Source: Oceanobacillus zhaokaii (GTDB taxonomy: Bacteria > Bacillota > Bacilli > Bacillales > Amphibacillaceae). From it: a stretch of DNA of 64,000 nt. Of the stretch, positions 36,015 through 46,208 are shown one piece after another (positions within the stretch are counted from its first letter, which is position 1; each line of letters opens with the position of its first letter). The position numbers and the translations under genes were made by a program. The DNA lies in the NCBI RefSeq assembly GCF_003352005.1, contig NZ_CP024848.1, positions 2,799,001 to 2,863,000 of the forward strand. Reading direction: 5' to 3'. Under the pieces are notes generated by a model that searched no databases, was not told where the DNA came from, and was given only the letters and a program-made list of their open reading frames with translations.

Positions 36015-36197
36015 CTATCTCATTTCTGGCAGTACGCGTACTTCATGTTCCATTGATGATTGACATAGTGGGCATGATGGTTCTTCTTCAAAACTGTATG
36101 ATTCTCTCATCCAGCCTTGACACTCATCACTTGTACATGACCACACATTTGTTTCGATTTCTGGAACTGGCTCTTTTGGCCCGCGAGAAAATGACAT
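36015..36197 (-). CDS. ydjO: YdjO-like cold-inducible small zinc-ribbon protein
   Basis: 60 residues with two Cys pairs (VWSCTSDECQGWMR, CPLCQSSM), close to the B. subtilis YdjO family annotated as cold-inducible. Likely binds zinc through the four Cys. Function unknown. Own terminator and ribosome site. Confidence 0.85.
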   Translation of the reverse strand: MSFSRGPKEPVPEIETNVWSCTSDECQGWMRESYSFEEEPSCPLCQSSMEHEVRVLPEMR

Positions 36198-36283
36198 GAA
36201 AGCATCCCCTTTCTTACTTCTACTTCTATTATACTCTTCTTTTGCTTACAATGTAAGGGCATCAAAAATTCGAAGACTTTTTA

Positions 36284-37168
36284 CTATTCCAATCGGTTAC
36301 TTTTTACTAATGTTTCAAATGTTTGTAATGCTTTCGGATGGAACTCTTGGTGATTTTTAATAATGAAAAAATCACGTTGAATTGGTGTTCCCTCAACCTC
36401 AAGTTTATGAATGGTATGTAGTTGTAATTCTTTGTCTAACGTTAGTTCGGAGAGCATGCTTATACCCAGCCCAGATTCAACCCCTTCTTTTATTGTTTGC
36501 GTACTACCTAATATTATGACACGTTTGGGATGAATATGATTTTTTCTGAAAAAAACCTCTAGCACCTCTCTTGTTCCAGACCCTTGCTCACGAATAATCC
36601 ACGTTTCGTTCTCTAATTCTTCCCTAGAAAGGATTACCTCTCTCTCTAAGGATTGCCGACCACCTTTAATGATATACATTTTATCTATTGAAAACTTCTC
36701 AGACAAAATCTGTGGATGCGTGAAATGTCCTTCAATTAATCCAATGTCAATCTCATGGTGAATTAACTTTTTGCCGATTTCTTCCGTATTACCGATCGAT
36801 ACGGCTGGGATAATCTTAGGAAATTCTATTTGCAATTTCGCCAGTATTTTGGGTAAAAGATACTCGCCAATCGTGTAGCTTGCACCAATTTTCAATTGCC
36901 CGCTGGGACTATTTTTTATATCGGAGACAAGCAGTTTCATTTGATCATAATTTCTTAATATATCTTTAGCGTATTGATAGACAATTTTACCTGCTCGATT
37001 TACTTGTACGAACTTATTGCTTCGCTCCAATAACCGAACACCAAATTCCTTTTCTAAAGCAGCAATATATTGACTCACAGCCGGCTGTGACATGTATAAA
37101 ACTTCTGCGGCCCTTGAAAAGCTTTTCTTTTCAACCACTTCTAGAAAAACCTTTAAATGATGTTCCAT
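36284..37168 (-). CDS. LysR family transcriptional regulator
   Basis: 294 residues. N-terminal winged helix (FSRAAEVLYMSQPAVSQYIAALEKEFGVRLLER) and a periplasmic-binding-protein-like effector domain. Transcribed away from the YeiH gene 135 bases off; this pairing (as in yeiE-yeiH) suggests it controls that transporter, probably in response to a sulfur metabolite, as for CysL-like relatives. Confidence 0.9.
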   Translation of the reverse strand: MEHHLKVFLEVVEKKSFSRAAEVLYMSQPAVSQYIAALEKEFGVRLLERSNKFVQVNRAGKIVYQYAKDILRNYDQMKLLVSDIKNSPSGQLKIGASYTIGEYLLPKILAKLQIEFPKIIPAVSIGNTEEIGKKLIHHEIDIGLIEGHFTHPQILSEKFSIDKMYIIKGGRQSLEREVILSREELENETWIIREQGSGTREVLEVFFRKNHIHPKRVIILGSTQTIKEGVESGLGISMLSELTLDKELQLHTIHKLEVEGTPIQRDFFIIKNHQEFHPKALQTFETLVKSNRLE

Positions 37169-37205
37169 AAAGCATACTCCTTAATTCTGTGTATTATAAA
37201 GATAT

Positions 37206-37246
37206 CTTATCATAACGATAATAAATATTTATTTTTCTTATCATAA
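37206..37246. promoter_or_regulatory. Probable LysR operator
   Basis: A 15-bp palindrome TTATCATAACGATAA (37207-37221) fits the T-N11-A rule, and its left part CTTATCATAA recurs at 37237-37246, 31 bp (about three helical turns) further. It lies between the divergent LysR and YeiH genes. Confidence 0.55.
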
Positions 37247-37303
37247 AACAGAACTTATAATTAGGTATTACTTCAACTGTATTGATTAGAAAGGAAAACA
37301 TCT

Positions 37304-38317
37304 ATGAATAAAACAAAATATATCCACCAAAAAGGACTCTTTGCCGGTATGTGTTTTACATTTCTTTTTGCAATTGCTGGTTATTCTTTATCCTTTGTTC
37401 CCGGCTTTGACAGACTAGGTCCACTAGCAAGTGCGATACTTCTCGCTATCATTTTTCGTCAGATTTTTGGCTATCCAGAGTTATTCCGAAAAGGTATTAC
37501 ATTTTCATCAAAATATTTATTGCGCTTTGCAATCATTTTATATGGATTAAAGTTAAATATAGACGTCATCTTACAGGAAGGTGTCGATTTATTAGTAAAA
37601 GGATTGGTAATAATTGTCCTCGCTATTTCTCTAACATTAATCTTTGCAAAGCTATTTAAAGCGAATACAAACATTTCTTTATTATTGGGGATTGGCACAG
37701 GGGTTTGTGGTGCAGCGGCGATTGCGGCAACAGCACCAATTATTAAGTCTAAAGACGAGGACACTGCAATAAGCGTGGGTATCATAGCGTTAGTCGGAAC
37801 AATTTTCTCGATTATTTACGCATTAATATTGCCATTCCTGCCTATATCTAACGATCAATACGGCATATGGTCAGGGCTTAGCCTTCATGAATTAGCACAT
37901 GTTGCTTTAGCTGCCGAACCAGCCGGTGAGGAAGCTTTAGCCATTGCTTTATTAGCAAAGCTTGGTAGAGTGTTCCTGCTTGTACCACTTTGTTTTATAT
38001 TAATATTATGGGTGAAGAATAGAAAAAACGTGGATAATGGAAATCGTTCACAAGTCACATTTCCGTGGTTTCTGATAGGATTCATTGGCATGAGTTTATT
38101 TGGAAGCTATGTGTTAGGTAGACATATCCCTATGTCACAAAATCTAATGGACGGAATAAGCCTTATTACAACGTTTATCTTAACATCAGCGATGGTTGGA
38201 CTCGGATTAAATGTTAGCTTGAAGGATGTAAAGGAAAAGGCATTACGCCCATTACTCGCAATGCTCATAACTTCAGTCATTGTGTCCGTATTGATGTTTT
38301 GGATAGCCGGAATTTGA
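37304..38317 (+). CDS. YeiH family putative sulfate exporter
   Basis: 337 residues, about ten membrane helices, UPF0324 signature (GVCGAAAIAATAPIIKSKDEDTAISVGIIAL, in pieces; LHELAHVALAAEPAG). Family members are suggested anion or sulfonate-derived sulfate exporters. AAAGGA before ATG. Regulated in all likelihood by the divergent LysR protein. Confidence 0.88.
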   Translation: MNKTKYIHQKGLFAGMCFTFLFAIAGYSLSFVPGFDRLGPLASAILLAIIFRQIFGYPELFRKGITFSSKYLLRFAIILYGLKLNIDVILQEGVDLLVKGLVIIVLAISLTLIFAKLFKANTNISLLLGIGTGVCGAAAIAATAPIIKSKDEDTAISVGIIALVGTIFSIIYALILPFLPISNDQYGIWSGLSLHELAHVALAAEPAGEEALAIALLAKLGRVFLLVPLCFILILWVKNRKNVDNGNRSQVTFPWFLIGFIGMSLFGSYVLGRHIPMSQNLMDGISLITTFILTSAMVGLGLNVSLKDVKEKALRPLLAMLITSVIVSVLMFWIAGI

Positions 38318-38354
38318 TGAGATGGGAGTTAGTTAGGGTTGGGTAAAAATTGTA

Positions 38355-38390
38355 ATGAGCACTCACCGTTTTGGTTGAGTGCTCAGTTAT
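38355..38390 (+). terminator. YeiH gene terminator
   Basis: 9-bp stem GAGCACTCA/TGAGTGCTC followed by AGTTATATATT. Confidence 0.7.
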
Positions 38391-38419
38391 ATATTATTGG
38401 TCCACTATGTTAGTATAGA

Positions 38420-38451
38420 AAACAACAGCTCCACCTAACGTAGGTGGAGCT
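38420..38451 (-). terminator. Terminator of HAD phosphatase gene
   Basis: Perfect 10-bp stem AGCTCCACCT/AGGTGGAGCT, minus strand followed by GTTGTTTTC. Confidence 0.8.
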
Positions 38452-38456
38452 CTAAA

Positions 38457-39188
38457 TTATAGTACAAATTTCTCTATTGCTTTAGCAACACCATCATCGT
38501 TATTTGAATCCGTGACAAAGTTTGCTACCTTTTTAATAGCTTCCTGTGCATTGCCCATTGCGACGCCTATTCCTGCCTCTTGAATCATTTTAATATCGTT
38601 CAAGCTATCCCCAACTGCCATGACATTATCCATCTTAATGCCAATCTTTTCACATAGAAAATGCAATGCCATCGCTTTACTTACTCCAGGTGGGTTTACT
38701 TCTACGTTTGTTGGCAATGAATTTGTTAGTTCTAACCCTTCATAATGCGAAATTTCTTTAATCATTTTATCAAGCTTTTCTTGATCAGTTGACTCACATC
38801 CGAACTTAAGCCACTTGTAATCGTAGAAATTCTCTGGAGCTTCGTTGCGGAATACCCCTTCAGTAGAGATCACCCACATGTTTACACCTACTTCTAAGCC
38901 TAAATGATAGAGCTTTTCAATCGTTGCTGTATCATGTAAATGTTGATCTAGCAATTCTTTATTTACCGTCCAAATTTCCCCACCATTTGCAGTAATGAGA
39001 TAGGATGTTAATTTCAATTGTTCTGCATATGGATAGCAAGCTCTAAACCCACGTCCCGTACTTAAGACTACATGTATATCTTTTGCGAGAGCATTTCTAA
39101 TCGCCTCTTCCGTTCGAGTTGACACCTCATGATTCGTGTTTAATAATGTTCCATCCATATCCAATGCAATCAATTTGATATCTGCCAT
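38457..39188 (-). CDS. Cof-type HAD superfamily phosphatase
   Basis: 243 residues. HAD motif I LDMDGTLL with both Asp, motif II STGR, motif III Lys, motif IV AVGDSLNDIKM; a C2B cap domain between. Such enzymes dephosphorylate sugar phosphates or flavin precursors; the substrate cannot be told from sequence. Single gene behind an MFS transporter. Confidence 0.9.
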   Translation of the reverse strand: MADIKLIALDMDGTLLNTNHEVSTRTEEAIRNALAKDIHVVLSTGRGFRACYPYAEQLKLTSYLITANGGEIWTVNKELLDQHLHDTATIEKLYHLGLEVGVNMWVISTEGVFRNEAPENFYDYKWLKFGCESTDQEKLDKMIKEISHYEGLELTNSLPTNVEVNPPGVSKAMALHFLCEKIGIKMDNVMAVGDSLNDIKMIQEAGIGVAMGNAQEAIKKVANFVTDSNNDDGVAKAIEKFVL

Positions 39189-39219
39189 GATAAAACCCCT
39201 TATCTTGATTATTTTTTAG

Positions 39220-39290
39220 AAAACTAAGATTTAGCCAATCCTTTAGGCGACATCCTTCGATGCAGTTATGCAAGTCAAAAAAGTTTTATG
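39220..39290. repeat. Short hairpin repeat family, copy 4
   Basis: GAAAACTAAG, TTAGCCAATCCTTTAGGCGA, CATCCTT and TGCAGTTATG follow the order seen at 7430. Located between the MFS gene and the HAD gene. Confidence 0.55.
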
Positions 39291-40464
39291 CTTTCTTATC
39301 TGCAACGCTTGATGTTCGATCATAAAGCTTCGTCGTCATAAATGGAATAAATAAAATTACGATTAAAATATAAAATAAGAGTTCAATATTATAAAGATCG
39401 ACAATAAATCCACCGACGACAGGACCAATCATCCTCCCTGCTGCACCAATACTGTTCACAAGGCCCTGGTAGAATCCTTTTCTTCCCTTTGGTGCCAGAT
39501 CATTTGCCAGTGTTGGAAATGCTGGCCACATCAGTACTTCCCCCATTGTTAATATTATCATCGCAATTGCAAACATCGTGAAATCAGCAGCAAACATAGC
39601 GATTAAATAGGAGCCTATCATGATTACTAGCCCGATATAAATGTGAACCCTTGGAGAAGTTATCTTCTCTGTTACCCATTTTACCAAAGGTTGAGAAAAA
39701 ACGATAAGGAAACCATTTATTGCCCAAAGGGAGCTATATTGTTCGAGTGGGATGCCAATGTCCTGTGTATGGGAAGCAATCGTGGACTGCCACTGGCTGT
39801 AAGCTATCCAAGTAATTAGAAAACCGCTGCATAATATTAACAAGGAATAAAATGCACTCTTATCTTTAATTTTCCTGCTTTGTTCAATAACCGATGTATG
39901 CATTTGTGGATTTTGTGATTGATCCATTTCTTTAAATGTAAATAATACAATAAAGAAGAAGACGATAAACAATATTGCATTTGCCCAGAAAATATAATCG
40001 AAGGAGATACTAGCTACATATCCTCCTAATGTCGCACCAAGAGCAACCCCTAAATTTTGCGCAACATATATTGCATTAAAGGCCCGGCGACCACCTTCTG
40101 GCCAAACTGAACCAGCCATAGCCATAATCACCGGCCAAGTAATCCCGTTTCCAAATCCTATTAAAATTAGAAATATAGTGTATGGAACAACACTATGAAA
40201 AAGTGAAATACCAATCGTTGCGAGCGTTGCTAATAAGGTTCCATAAAGTACAGTTTTATACGCACTATACCGATCAAATAATGCGCCACCGAGTAAATTT
40301 CCAGCAATGTTTGCTGCCGTATTAAACATTAAAATGAACCCAGCAAAAGCCAAACTTTTACCAAGCTCATTATGCATATAGATTGTATTTAATGGCCATA
40401 GAAAAGAGCCACCAGTTACATTTATCGTCGTTGCTATTACTAATAGCCAAATCTGCTTTGGCAT
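39286..40464 (-). CDS. Major facilitator superfamily transporter
   Basis: 392 residues with twelve predicted membrane helices and the motif A-like GGALFDRYSAYKTVLYG loop, in the style of MdtG/YttB-type multidrug efflux proteins. Substrate unknown. Single gene. Confidence 0.88.
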   Translation of the reverse strand: MPKQIWLLVIATTINVTGGSFLWPLNTIYMHNELGKSLAFAGFILMFNTAANIAGNLLGGALFDRYSAYKTVLYGTLLATLATIGISLFHSVVPYTIFLILIGFGNGITWPVIMAMAGSVWPEGGRRAFNAIYVAQNLGVALGATLGGYVASISFDYIFWANAILFIVFFFIVLFTFKEMDQSQNPQMHTSVIEQSRKIKDKSAFYSLLILCSGFLITWIAYSQWQSTIASHTQDIGIPLEQYSSLWAINGFLIVFSQPLVKWVTEKITSPRVHIYIGLVIMIGSYLIAMFAADFTMFAIAMIILTMGEVLMWPAFPTLANDLAPKGRKGFYQGLVNSIGAAGRMIGPVVGGFIVDLYNIELLFYILIVILFIPFMTTKLYDRTSSVADKKA

Positions 40465-41042
40465 TTACATCAACTCTCTTTTACCTTAAGTTCTACTAAT
40501 TATTCCGATTAGAAAAGACACGGTCTCTTAACGTCATACTTAGCTATTCTAAATGAATTTGGACCGGGAATCAATAATGTTACATCCAATATTATTTCCC
40601 TGAACATTATATATTAAAGCGATTGAACAAACGCGATTATGTTGTTTACGAGAAAGCTCGTCTCGTAAAGTTTTCTGCTATTGATATAAAGTGCGAACTA
40701 ACTGGAGATAGAAATTGCTCACGGGCTAGTCGCTCCGAAAATACACTACGCTTTCCGTGGGGGGCTGGTGAGCCTTCCTCTCTCAGGAGTCTTCGTGTAT
40801 TTTCTCCGCTGGAGTAGTGTGAGAAAAAATCTATCTTTCTATAAAATGAGATAGCAATTTCCTCACACATAGCTGATTATTGGAGAGAAAGGCAGAATAA
40901 TCTTTTAAAGTGGAGCAATATTATCTAAAAGAATTAATCCTTTCAAAGCTTTTTTCTTACAAGAATACAAACTATAAAAGGAGCTATTCAAGAGGAAATC
41001 AACATCGCACTTAGTTCCACTTTATATTAGCAGCCCAATAGA
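40465..41042. other. Non-coding gap with repeat copy C
   Basis: 645 bases between the MFS gene and cheW. Apart from repeat copy C (40672-40850) and the cheW terminator I see no gene, and only A/T-rich unstructured sequence. Confidence 0.6.
40672..40850 (+). repeat. Modular palindromic repeat, copy C (short form)
   Basis: Core 40727-40817: GATATAAAGTGCGAACTAAC on the left, CGCTCCGAAAATACACT, CTGGTGAGCCTTCC, CAGGAGTCTTCGTGTATTTT, CTCCGCTGGAGTAG. It lacks the middle modules of copies A, B, E and F. It is the cleanest view of the palindrome ends (TCCGAAAATACAC against GTGTATTTTCTCCG). Confidence 0.88.
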
Positions 41043-41074
41043 AAAAACCACATATCCGTAAACATGTGATTTTC
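41043..41074 (-). terminator. cheW terminator
   Basis: Imperfect stem AAATCACAT/TATGTGGTTT with a T run on the minus strand, 36 bases after the cheW stop. Confidence 0.65.
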
Positions 41075-41109
41075 TCTCCATATCCCATTAAGTTACTGGC
41101 AGGAATCTT

Positions 41110-41571
41110 TTATTCAGAAACTACTTCTAGTAATTCATTCGTTTCATAAGGATCGATGATGCTCTCTAATTCTAATAGAATCAATAAGCCATTTTCTAAT
41201 CTAGCTACTCCTCTAATAAAGGTTTCTTTCACTCCGCCAATGATTTCTGGTGCAGGATCAATTACTGATTGATCGATATCCTTCACTTCAGTTGCTGCAT
41301 CAACAATTAATCCAAGCTGCATTGAATTAATACTCACTACTAAAATACGAGTATCATCGGTTGGTTTTGCTTCGTCCATCAATAGTCTTTCTCTTAAATC
41401 AATGATGGGTGTTGTTTGTTCGCGAATATAGGTAACACCTTTAATAAATTCAGAAGTCCGTGGTACACCTGTAATTTCCTGCAATCTTTCAATGGAAATT
41501 ACTTGCGATACCTCCACGCCAAACGTCTGATTTTTTAGTTTAAATAAAATATATTTGTTTACTTCTGCCAT
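41110..41571 (-). CDS. cheW: Chemotaxis coupling protein CheW
   Basis: 153 residues, single CheW domain (FGVEVSQVISIERLQEITGVPRT, GVTYIREQTTPIIDLRERL). Links receptors to CheA. 19 bases after cheA, so co-transcribed. GGAGG precedes the ATG. Confidence 0.95.
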   Translation of the reverse strand: MAEVNKYILFKLKNQTFGVEVSQVISIERLQEITGVPRTSEFIKGVTYIREQTTPIIDLRERLLMDEAKPTDDTRILVVSINSMQLGLIVDAATEVKDIDQSVIDPAPEIIGGVKETFIRGVARLENGLLILLELESIIDPYETNELLEVVSE

Positions 41572-41590
41572 CTCAGAAGCCTCCGTTCTA

Positions 41591-43594
41591 TTATTTAATC
41601 AATGCATTCGGATCAATAATTAATGCAACCTCACCATCACCTAAAATAGTTGCACCCGATATTGCAAAGACATCACCTAAATAATAACCTAGTGATTTCA
41701 ATACGACTTCTTTTTGACCGAGGAAGCTATCAACAATTAGCCCCGTTAATTTATCGCCTTTTTTGACAATAACGATTGCTTCATGTTTTGATTTTTCCTT
41801 TTCCATTGTTGGAACCTGGAAAACTTCCGCCAGCGCCACAAGTGGAATAACATGCCCCCTGAAATCCATCACCTTCTGACCATGAGCCGTCATAATCTCT
41901 GATTCTTCCAGTAAAACAGTCTCAATAATTGATGAAAGCGGGATCGCATAAGTTTCTTGTTGTACCCTCACAAGTAAAGTTGAAATAATAGAAAGAGTAA
42001 GTGGTAATTGAATCGAAAAGATACTGCCTTTTCCTTCTTCTGTCTCAATGCTGATTCGGCCACTAAGTGATTCAATTTTACTTTTTACAACATCAAGCCC
42101 AACACCGCGACCAGATATATTAGAAATATGATCAGCCGTACTAAATCCAGAAGATAAAATAAGCTGTGCAACCTCGTCATCGGATAATGTCTCTGCATGC
42201 TCAGCAGTGATGATTCCCTTTTCAATAGCCTTTGCTTCTACTTTATTACGATTAATTCCTGCACCATCATCTTCAATTTCAATAAAGACGTGATTTCCGC
42301 TATGGAATGCCCTTAAAATGATTTTTCCTTCTTCAGGCTTCCCTGCTTGCTTTCTTACTTCTGGCATCTCAATACCATGATCAACTGAATTTCGAATTAA
42401 ATGTACTAATGGGTCACCAATCTCATCAATTACTGTTCGATCAAGCTCCGTTTCGGCACCAATAATCTCTAAGTTTATTTTTTTATTCAAATCTCTTGCT
42501 AATCCTCTGATCATTCGGGGGAAGCGATTGAATACTTGCTCGATTTGTACCATACGCATTGCCAGAATCAGACTTTGCATATCAGATGATACACGCCCCA
42601 TATGTTCCACAGTTTCTAGTAAATCTGGGTTATCGATTCCTTCAGATATCACTTCTAATCTGCTGCGATCAATAACTACTTCTTCAAACAAGTTTAAGAG
42701 GTCATCAATCCTCTCCAGATTTACGCGAATAGTTTTGGATGCATGATTATTTTTACTCTCTGCAGGGGTATTTTCCACTTCCACGCTCGATTCCTGCGTT
42801 GTTTCTGCAACTTCTTGTACTTGTTCTTTCAGCTCAAAAATCAGCGTGCTTATGGCTACATGCTCAACCTCGGAAATTTTATAAAGTGGTGCCTTAATGG
42901 CATCTGCTGTTTGTTTTGATAAGAAAATAAGTGTGAATTCTTTGTCAAAATCCCCTTCTTCGATTTCTTCTACAGCAGGGGAAGTCTTGATGACCTCACC
43001 AATCTTCTCTAATGCCTCAAATACCATGAAGGCGCGAGCTCCTTTTAAAATACTATCTTCCGATAAACTTACAGTTAGCTGATAACCAAACACATTTTGC
43101 TCTTTAGCTTGTTCGATAATCGTCATTTGAAACTCATCTAGCTCCAATTGCAATGTTTCCTTAGGCTCGATTGTGCTCGCAACTTCGGATCTTGTATCTG
43201 AATCACTAGCGGTTTCTCCCTTTTCAACTAATTCTAATCGATATACAAGCTCGGAAACATCCCTCTTTCCATCTTTTCCTGCACTAATTGAATCTACCAT
43301 ATCCTCCAAATACTCAATTGCTAGAAATATAATATCAATTACTTCTGTCGTAACTGTCAATTTATTGTTCCGGATTTGATCCAAGACATTCTCCATTTTA
43401 TGTGTCAATGAAGCAATATCCTCATACCCCATTGTTGCCGACATCCCTTTAAGGGTATGTGCAGAGCGAAAGATTTCGTTCACAATATCAAGGTCATCTG
43501 GTTTCTTTTCTAATTTTAAAATATTATCATTTACAGCTTGTAAATGTTCACGACTTTCGTCTAAAAACACTTCTAAATATTGATCCGTTTCCAT
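41591..43594 (-). CDS. cheA: Chemotaxis histidine kinase CheA
   Basis: 667 residues. Domains in order: HPt with phospho-accepting His46 (IFRSAHTLKGMSATMGY), CheY-binding P2 (about 160-255), dimerisation P3 (TIRVNLERIDDLLNLFEE), ATPase P4 (HLIRNSVDHGIE, GRGVGLDVV) and a C-terminal CheW-like P5. Near the length of B. subtilis CheA. Lies outside any long fla/che operon in this window, next to cheW, cheX, an MCP and motAB. Confidence 0.96.
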   Translation of the reverse strand: METDQYLEVFLDESREHLQAVNDNILKLEKKPDDLDIVNEIFRSAHTLKGMSATMGYEDIASLTHKMENVLDQIRNNKLTVTTEVIDIIFLAIEYLEDMVDSISAGKDGKRDVSELVYRLELVEKGETASDSDTRSEVASTIEPKETLQLELDEFQMTIIEQAKEQNVFGYQLTVSLSEDSILKGARAFMVFEALEKIGEVIKTSPAVEEIEEGDFDKEFTLIFLSKQTADAIKAPLYKISEVEHVAISTLIFELKEQVQEVAETTQESSVEVENTPAESKNNHASKTIRVNLERIDDLLNLFEEVVIDRSRLEVISEGIDNPDLLETVEHMGRVSSDMQSLILAMRMVQIEQVFNRFPRMIRGLARDLNKKINLEIIGAETELDRTVIDEIGDPLVHLIRNSVDHGIEMPEVRKQAGKPEEGKIILRAFHSGNHVFIEIEDDGAGINRNKVEAKAIEKGIITAEHAETLSDDEVAQLILSSGFSTADHISNISGRGVGLDVVKSKIESLSGRISIETEEGKGSIFSIQLPLTLSIISTLLVRVQQETYAIPLSSIIETVLLEESEIMTAHGQKVMDFRGHVIPLVALAEVFQVPTMEKEKSKHEAIVIVKKGDKLTGLIVDSFLGQKEVVLKSLGYYLGDVFAISGATILGDGEVALIIDPNALIK

Positions 43595-43847
43595 GCAGTA
43601 CTTCCTTTCTCCTATGGTTAATCCGCTCAGCTTTATCTATCTATGTATTCTACTATTCTAACAAATAAATTTTTTCCCATTCAAACTAATAAGACCAAAC
43701 ATTTCTCAATTGTTTATGTCACTAGTAATAATTACCTATTTCTATTATCGGTAAAAACCCCTTCAAATAAAGGATTTTGTTAAAATACAGAATATTAATT
43801 TTAAATGCTATTTGCAAATTTGCTATTATTCGAAGATTCTACTCACT

Positions 43848-44309
43848 TTAATCTATAATCAAATAGATCTCTAAATCCTCTGAGTGTCCAAAATGTGCAG
43901 ATAGTTGTATCGCTTTATCATAGCCAGAAAGGATTGTATTACCTTCTATTATCGTTGGAGCAGTAATATCAACTCTAAGATCATATTGTACGATATTTGT
44001 AGCTAAATTTCCTGCAATCATATTTCCAAGCTCACCACTAAATGACGTTAACATTTCACCGTCAATTGCCATGCCATACATTGATTCGGCAATGGAACCA
44101 AATACAGCTTGATTTCCAGAGAAAATCAATTTACCTCTTATATCTCCTGTTATACCAATAAGCACACCTAATGTAAGCTGCAGGGTATGTTCCAGTAAGC
44201 TTGGTTTAGATAGCTGATGATTTAATGGAATAATAGATTGTAAAGAATGCTGCATTCCGTTTAATAAACTCGTTACATTTCGATTACGTTCTTTTACTGA
44301 TATCGTCAT
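43848..44309 (-). CDS. cheX: CheX-like chemotaxis phosphatase
   Basis: 153 residues from ATG 44309, 9 bases after AAGGAG. CheC/CheX/FliY fold with the phosphatase signature E-x2-N (FSGELGNMIAGNLATN). Removes phosphate from CheY-P. Only one ExxN motif, as in CheX. Follows an MCP gene from which a 16-bp hairpin separates it. Confidence 0.88.
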   Translation of the reverse strand: MTISVKERNRNVTSLLNGMQHSLQSIIPLNHQLSKPSLLEHTLQLTLGVLIGITGDIRGKLIFSGNQAVFGSIAESMYGMAIDGEMLTSFSGELGNMIAGNLATNIVQYDLRVDITAPTIIEGNTILSGYDKAIQLSAHFGHSEDLEIYLIID

Positions 44310-44378
44310 TTGCGAAATCTCCTTCAATGTTAGTTTTTTAAAAATAGACGATTTAACATAAAAATAGTGTTAAAGGCA

Positions 44379-44413
44379 GATTAAGTTTGTGGCATTTTGC
44401 CACAAACTTAATC
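44379..44413 (-). terminator. Perfect 16-bp hairpin between MCP and cheX genes
   Basis: GATTAAGTTTGTGGCA, 3-base loop and the exact complement. No clear T run follows on the minus strand, so it may terminate poorly or act to protect or process the mRNA. Confidence 0.6.
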
Positions 44414-44443
44414 CTTCTAAATCTTCAATCATACGTTAAATGA

Positions 44444-46135
44444 CTATAACTTAAATTGTTTTACCAATCCATCCAATTCTTCTGCTGCCTTTGCAAGTTG
44501 TACGGATGTTGCTGCAACTTCATCCATTGAACTACTTGTTTGTTCTGTGGATGCCGCAATTTCTTCAACTCCAGCAGCAGCTTCCTCAGAAACAGAAGCA
44601 ATTTCTTCAATAGCGCTATTCATTTCCTGGGTATTCTCTACTATTTCTGTTAAATTACCCGATACGGCAGTAATATCTTGTACCATTTTTGTTACTGACT
44701 CGCCGATTTCATTTAACGTTGTTCCTGTTGTTTGTATTTGCTTCGTTCCTTGCTCAACTTCTTCATATCCACCACGTAATGATTCAGCGATTTTACTTGC
44801 TTCGTTTTGGATTGCTGTGACAATACCAGTAATATCTGTTACAGAAACCGAAACTTGTTCAGCCAATTTACGCACTTCATCTGCTACAACCGCAAAACCT
44901 TTACCATGCTCGCCGGCTCTCGCTGCTTCAATTGCCGCATTTAATGCTAATAGATTTGTTTGATCAGCAATTTCCTGAATGACAGAAACTAATTTCGAAA
45001 TTTCTTGGGACTGCTCATCTAATCCTTGGACATTTTGCACAGCATCTTTCACAAGGAAATCGATACTTCCCATTTGTCTTTGTGAGCCTTCCATTAAGTT
45101 TCTGCCTTCATTTGTCATTTCAAGCACTTTATTGGAATACTCTTGAATCGTCTGTCCTTTTTCATTCGCTTCAGCAACTTTCTCAGTAAAGTTTACCATA
45201 ATAGCTGCAAGGTCACTTGCACTATTTGCCTGTGTTTCTGAACCTGTTGCCAACTCCTGCATCGTAATTGCGATTTGGTCTGAGCCCATTTTGACTTCAT
45301 GAGCAGCGCTTGTTAATTCTTCACCTTCACTTGAAACAGTTTCTGATACGTTACTAATTTTCGTTAATAAATTTCGGTTTTGCAATACCATCTCATTTGT
45401 TGCAGTCGTAAGCTGTGCGACTTCATCTGCTGATTCAATCTTCAGTAGGTCTCCGCTTAAATCTCCTTTTGCAACTAAGTTCATCCGGTTCATTAGTGAT
45501 TTGATTGGCTTCGTAATACTGCGTGAAGTAAGTACTGCACTTGCAATGCCAAATATTAAAATAAGTCCGACAACAATTAAACTAATATAGAACGTTGTAT
45601 TTCCATTATCAATGATTTTCTGACCTTCTGCTTGAATAATTTCTTCTCGTTTATCTGAAGCTTCTTGAAATTCTTCCATAATTTCTTCTGAAAGCGGCAA
45701 TACCTCTGTGCTCATAATTTGATGTGCTTCTTGCTCGTTTCCACTATCATATGCTTCGAACACTTGATCTGTAAGCGTTCCCCATGCAATTTTTTTATCA
45801 ATAATTTCTTTTGCTTCTTCTTTATTTATTTCAAGAAGTTTATTTTCTAATGCAATTGTTTCTTCGAGTGAATCAGTAAACTTATTTTTCATTCCAGTAT
45901 CACCATATAATAAGTAGGCACGTAGATATCCTTCTCTTTGTGCCATATTTGTTGTTATCTCCTCATCAAGGATTAATAACTGTAGCTGATGGTCCATAAT
46001 ATCTCTCATTGCTTCATTCGTTTTATATATGGAGAAAAAATTATAAATGGAAAATAAGATAAATAACCCAATAATTACTGAAAATCCTAATGTCATTCTT
46101 GTTCTAATATTTTTTACTTTAAACCGCTTTTTCAT
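44444..46135 (-). CDS. Transmembrane methyl-accepting chemotaxis protein
   Basis: 563 residues. Membrane helix 1 (about 12-32), four-helix-bundle ligand domain (about 40-180), helix 2 (about 185-205), HAMP, and a signalling hairpin with the tip [24 protein letters not shown] (in pieces) and methylation helices. The ligand domain is the short 4HB_MCP type; ligand unknown. Confidence 0.95.
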   Translation of the reverse strand: MKKRFKVKNIRTRMTLGFSVIIGLFILFSIYNFFSIYKTNEAMRDIMDHQLQLLILDEEITTNMAQREGYLRAYLLYGDTGMKNKFTDSLEETIALENKLLEINKEEAKEIIDKKIAWGTLTDQVFEAYDSGNEQEAHQIMSTEVLPLSEEIMEEFQEASDKREEIIQAEGQKIIDNGNTTFYISLIVVGLILIFGIASAVLTSRSITKPIKSLMNRMNLVAKGDLSGDLLKIESADEVAQLTTATNEMVLQNRNLLTKISNVSETVSSEGEELTSAAHEVKMGSDQIAITMQELATGSETQANSASDLAAIMVNFTEKVAEANEKGQTIQEYSNKVLEMTNEGRNLMEGSQRQMGSIDFLVKDAVQNVQGLDEQSQEISKLVSVIQEIADQTNLLALNAAIEAARAGEHGKGFAVVADEVRKLAEQVSVSVTDITGIVTAIQNEASKIAESLRGGYEEVEQGTKQIQTTGTTLNEIGESVTKMVQDITAVSGNLTEIVENTQEMNSAIEEIASVSEEAAAGVEEIAASTEQTSSSMDEVAATSVQLAKAAEELDGLVKQFKL

Positions 46136-46208
46136 CTAGCCTTGACTCCTTCATTTTGCTTTGTTTTCTATGTTGTAATTTATATTACTTCCTCATATTA
46201 GGGATCGA

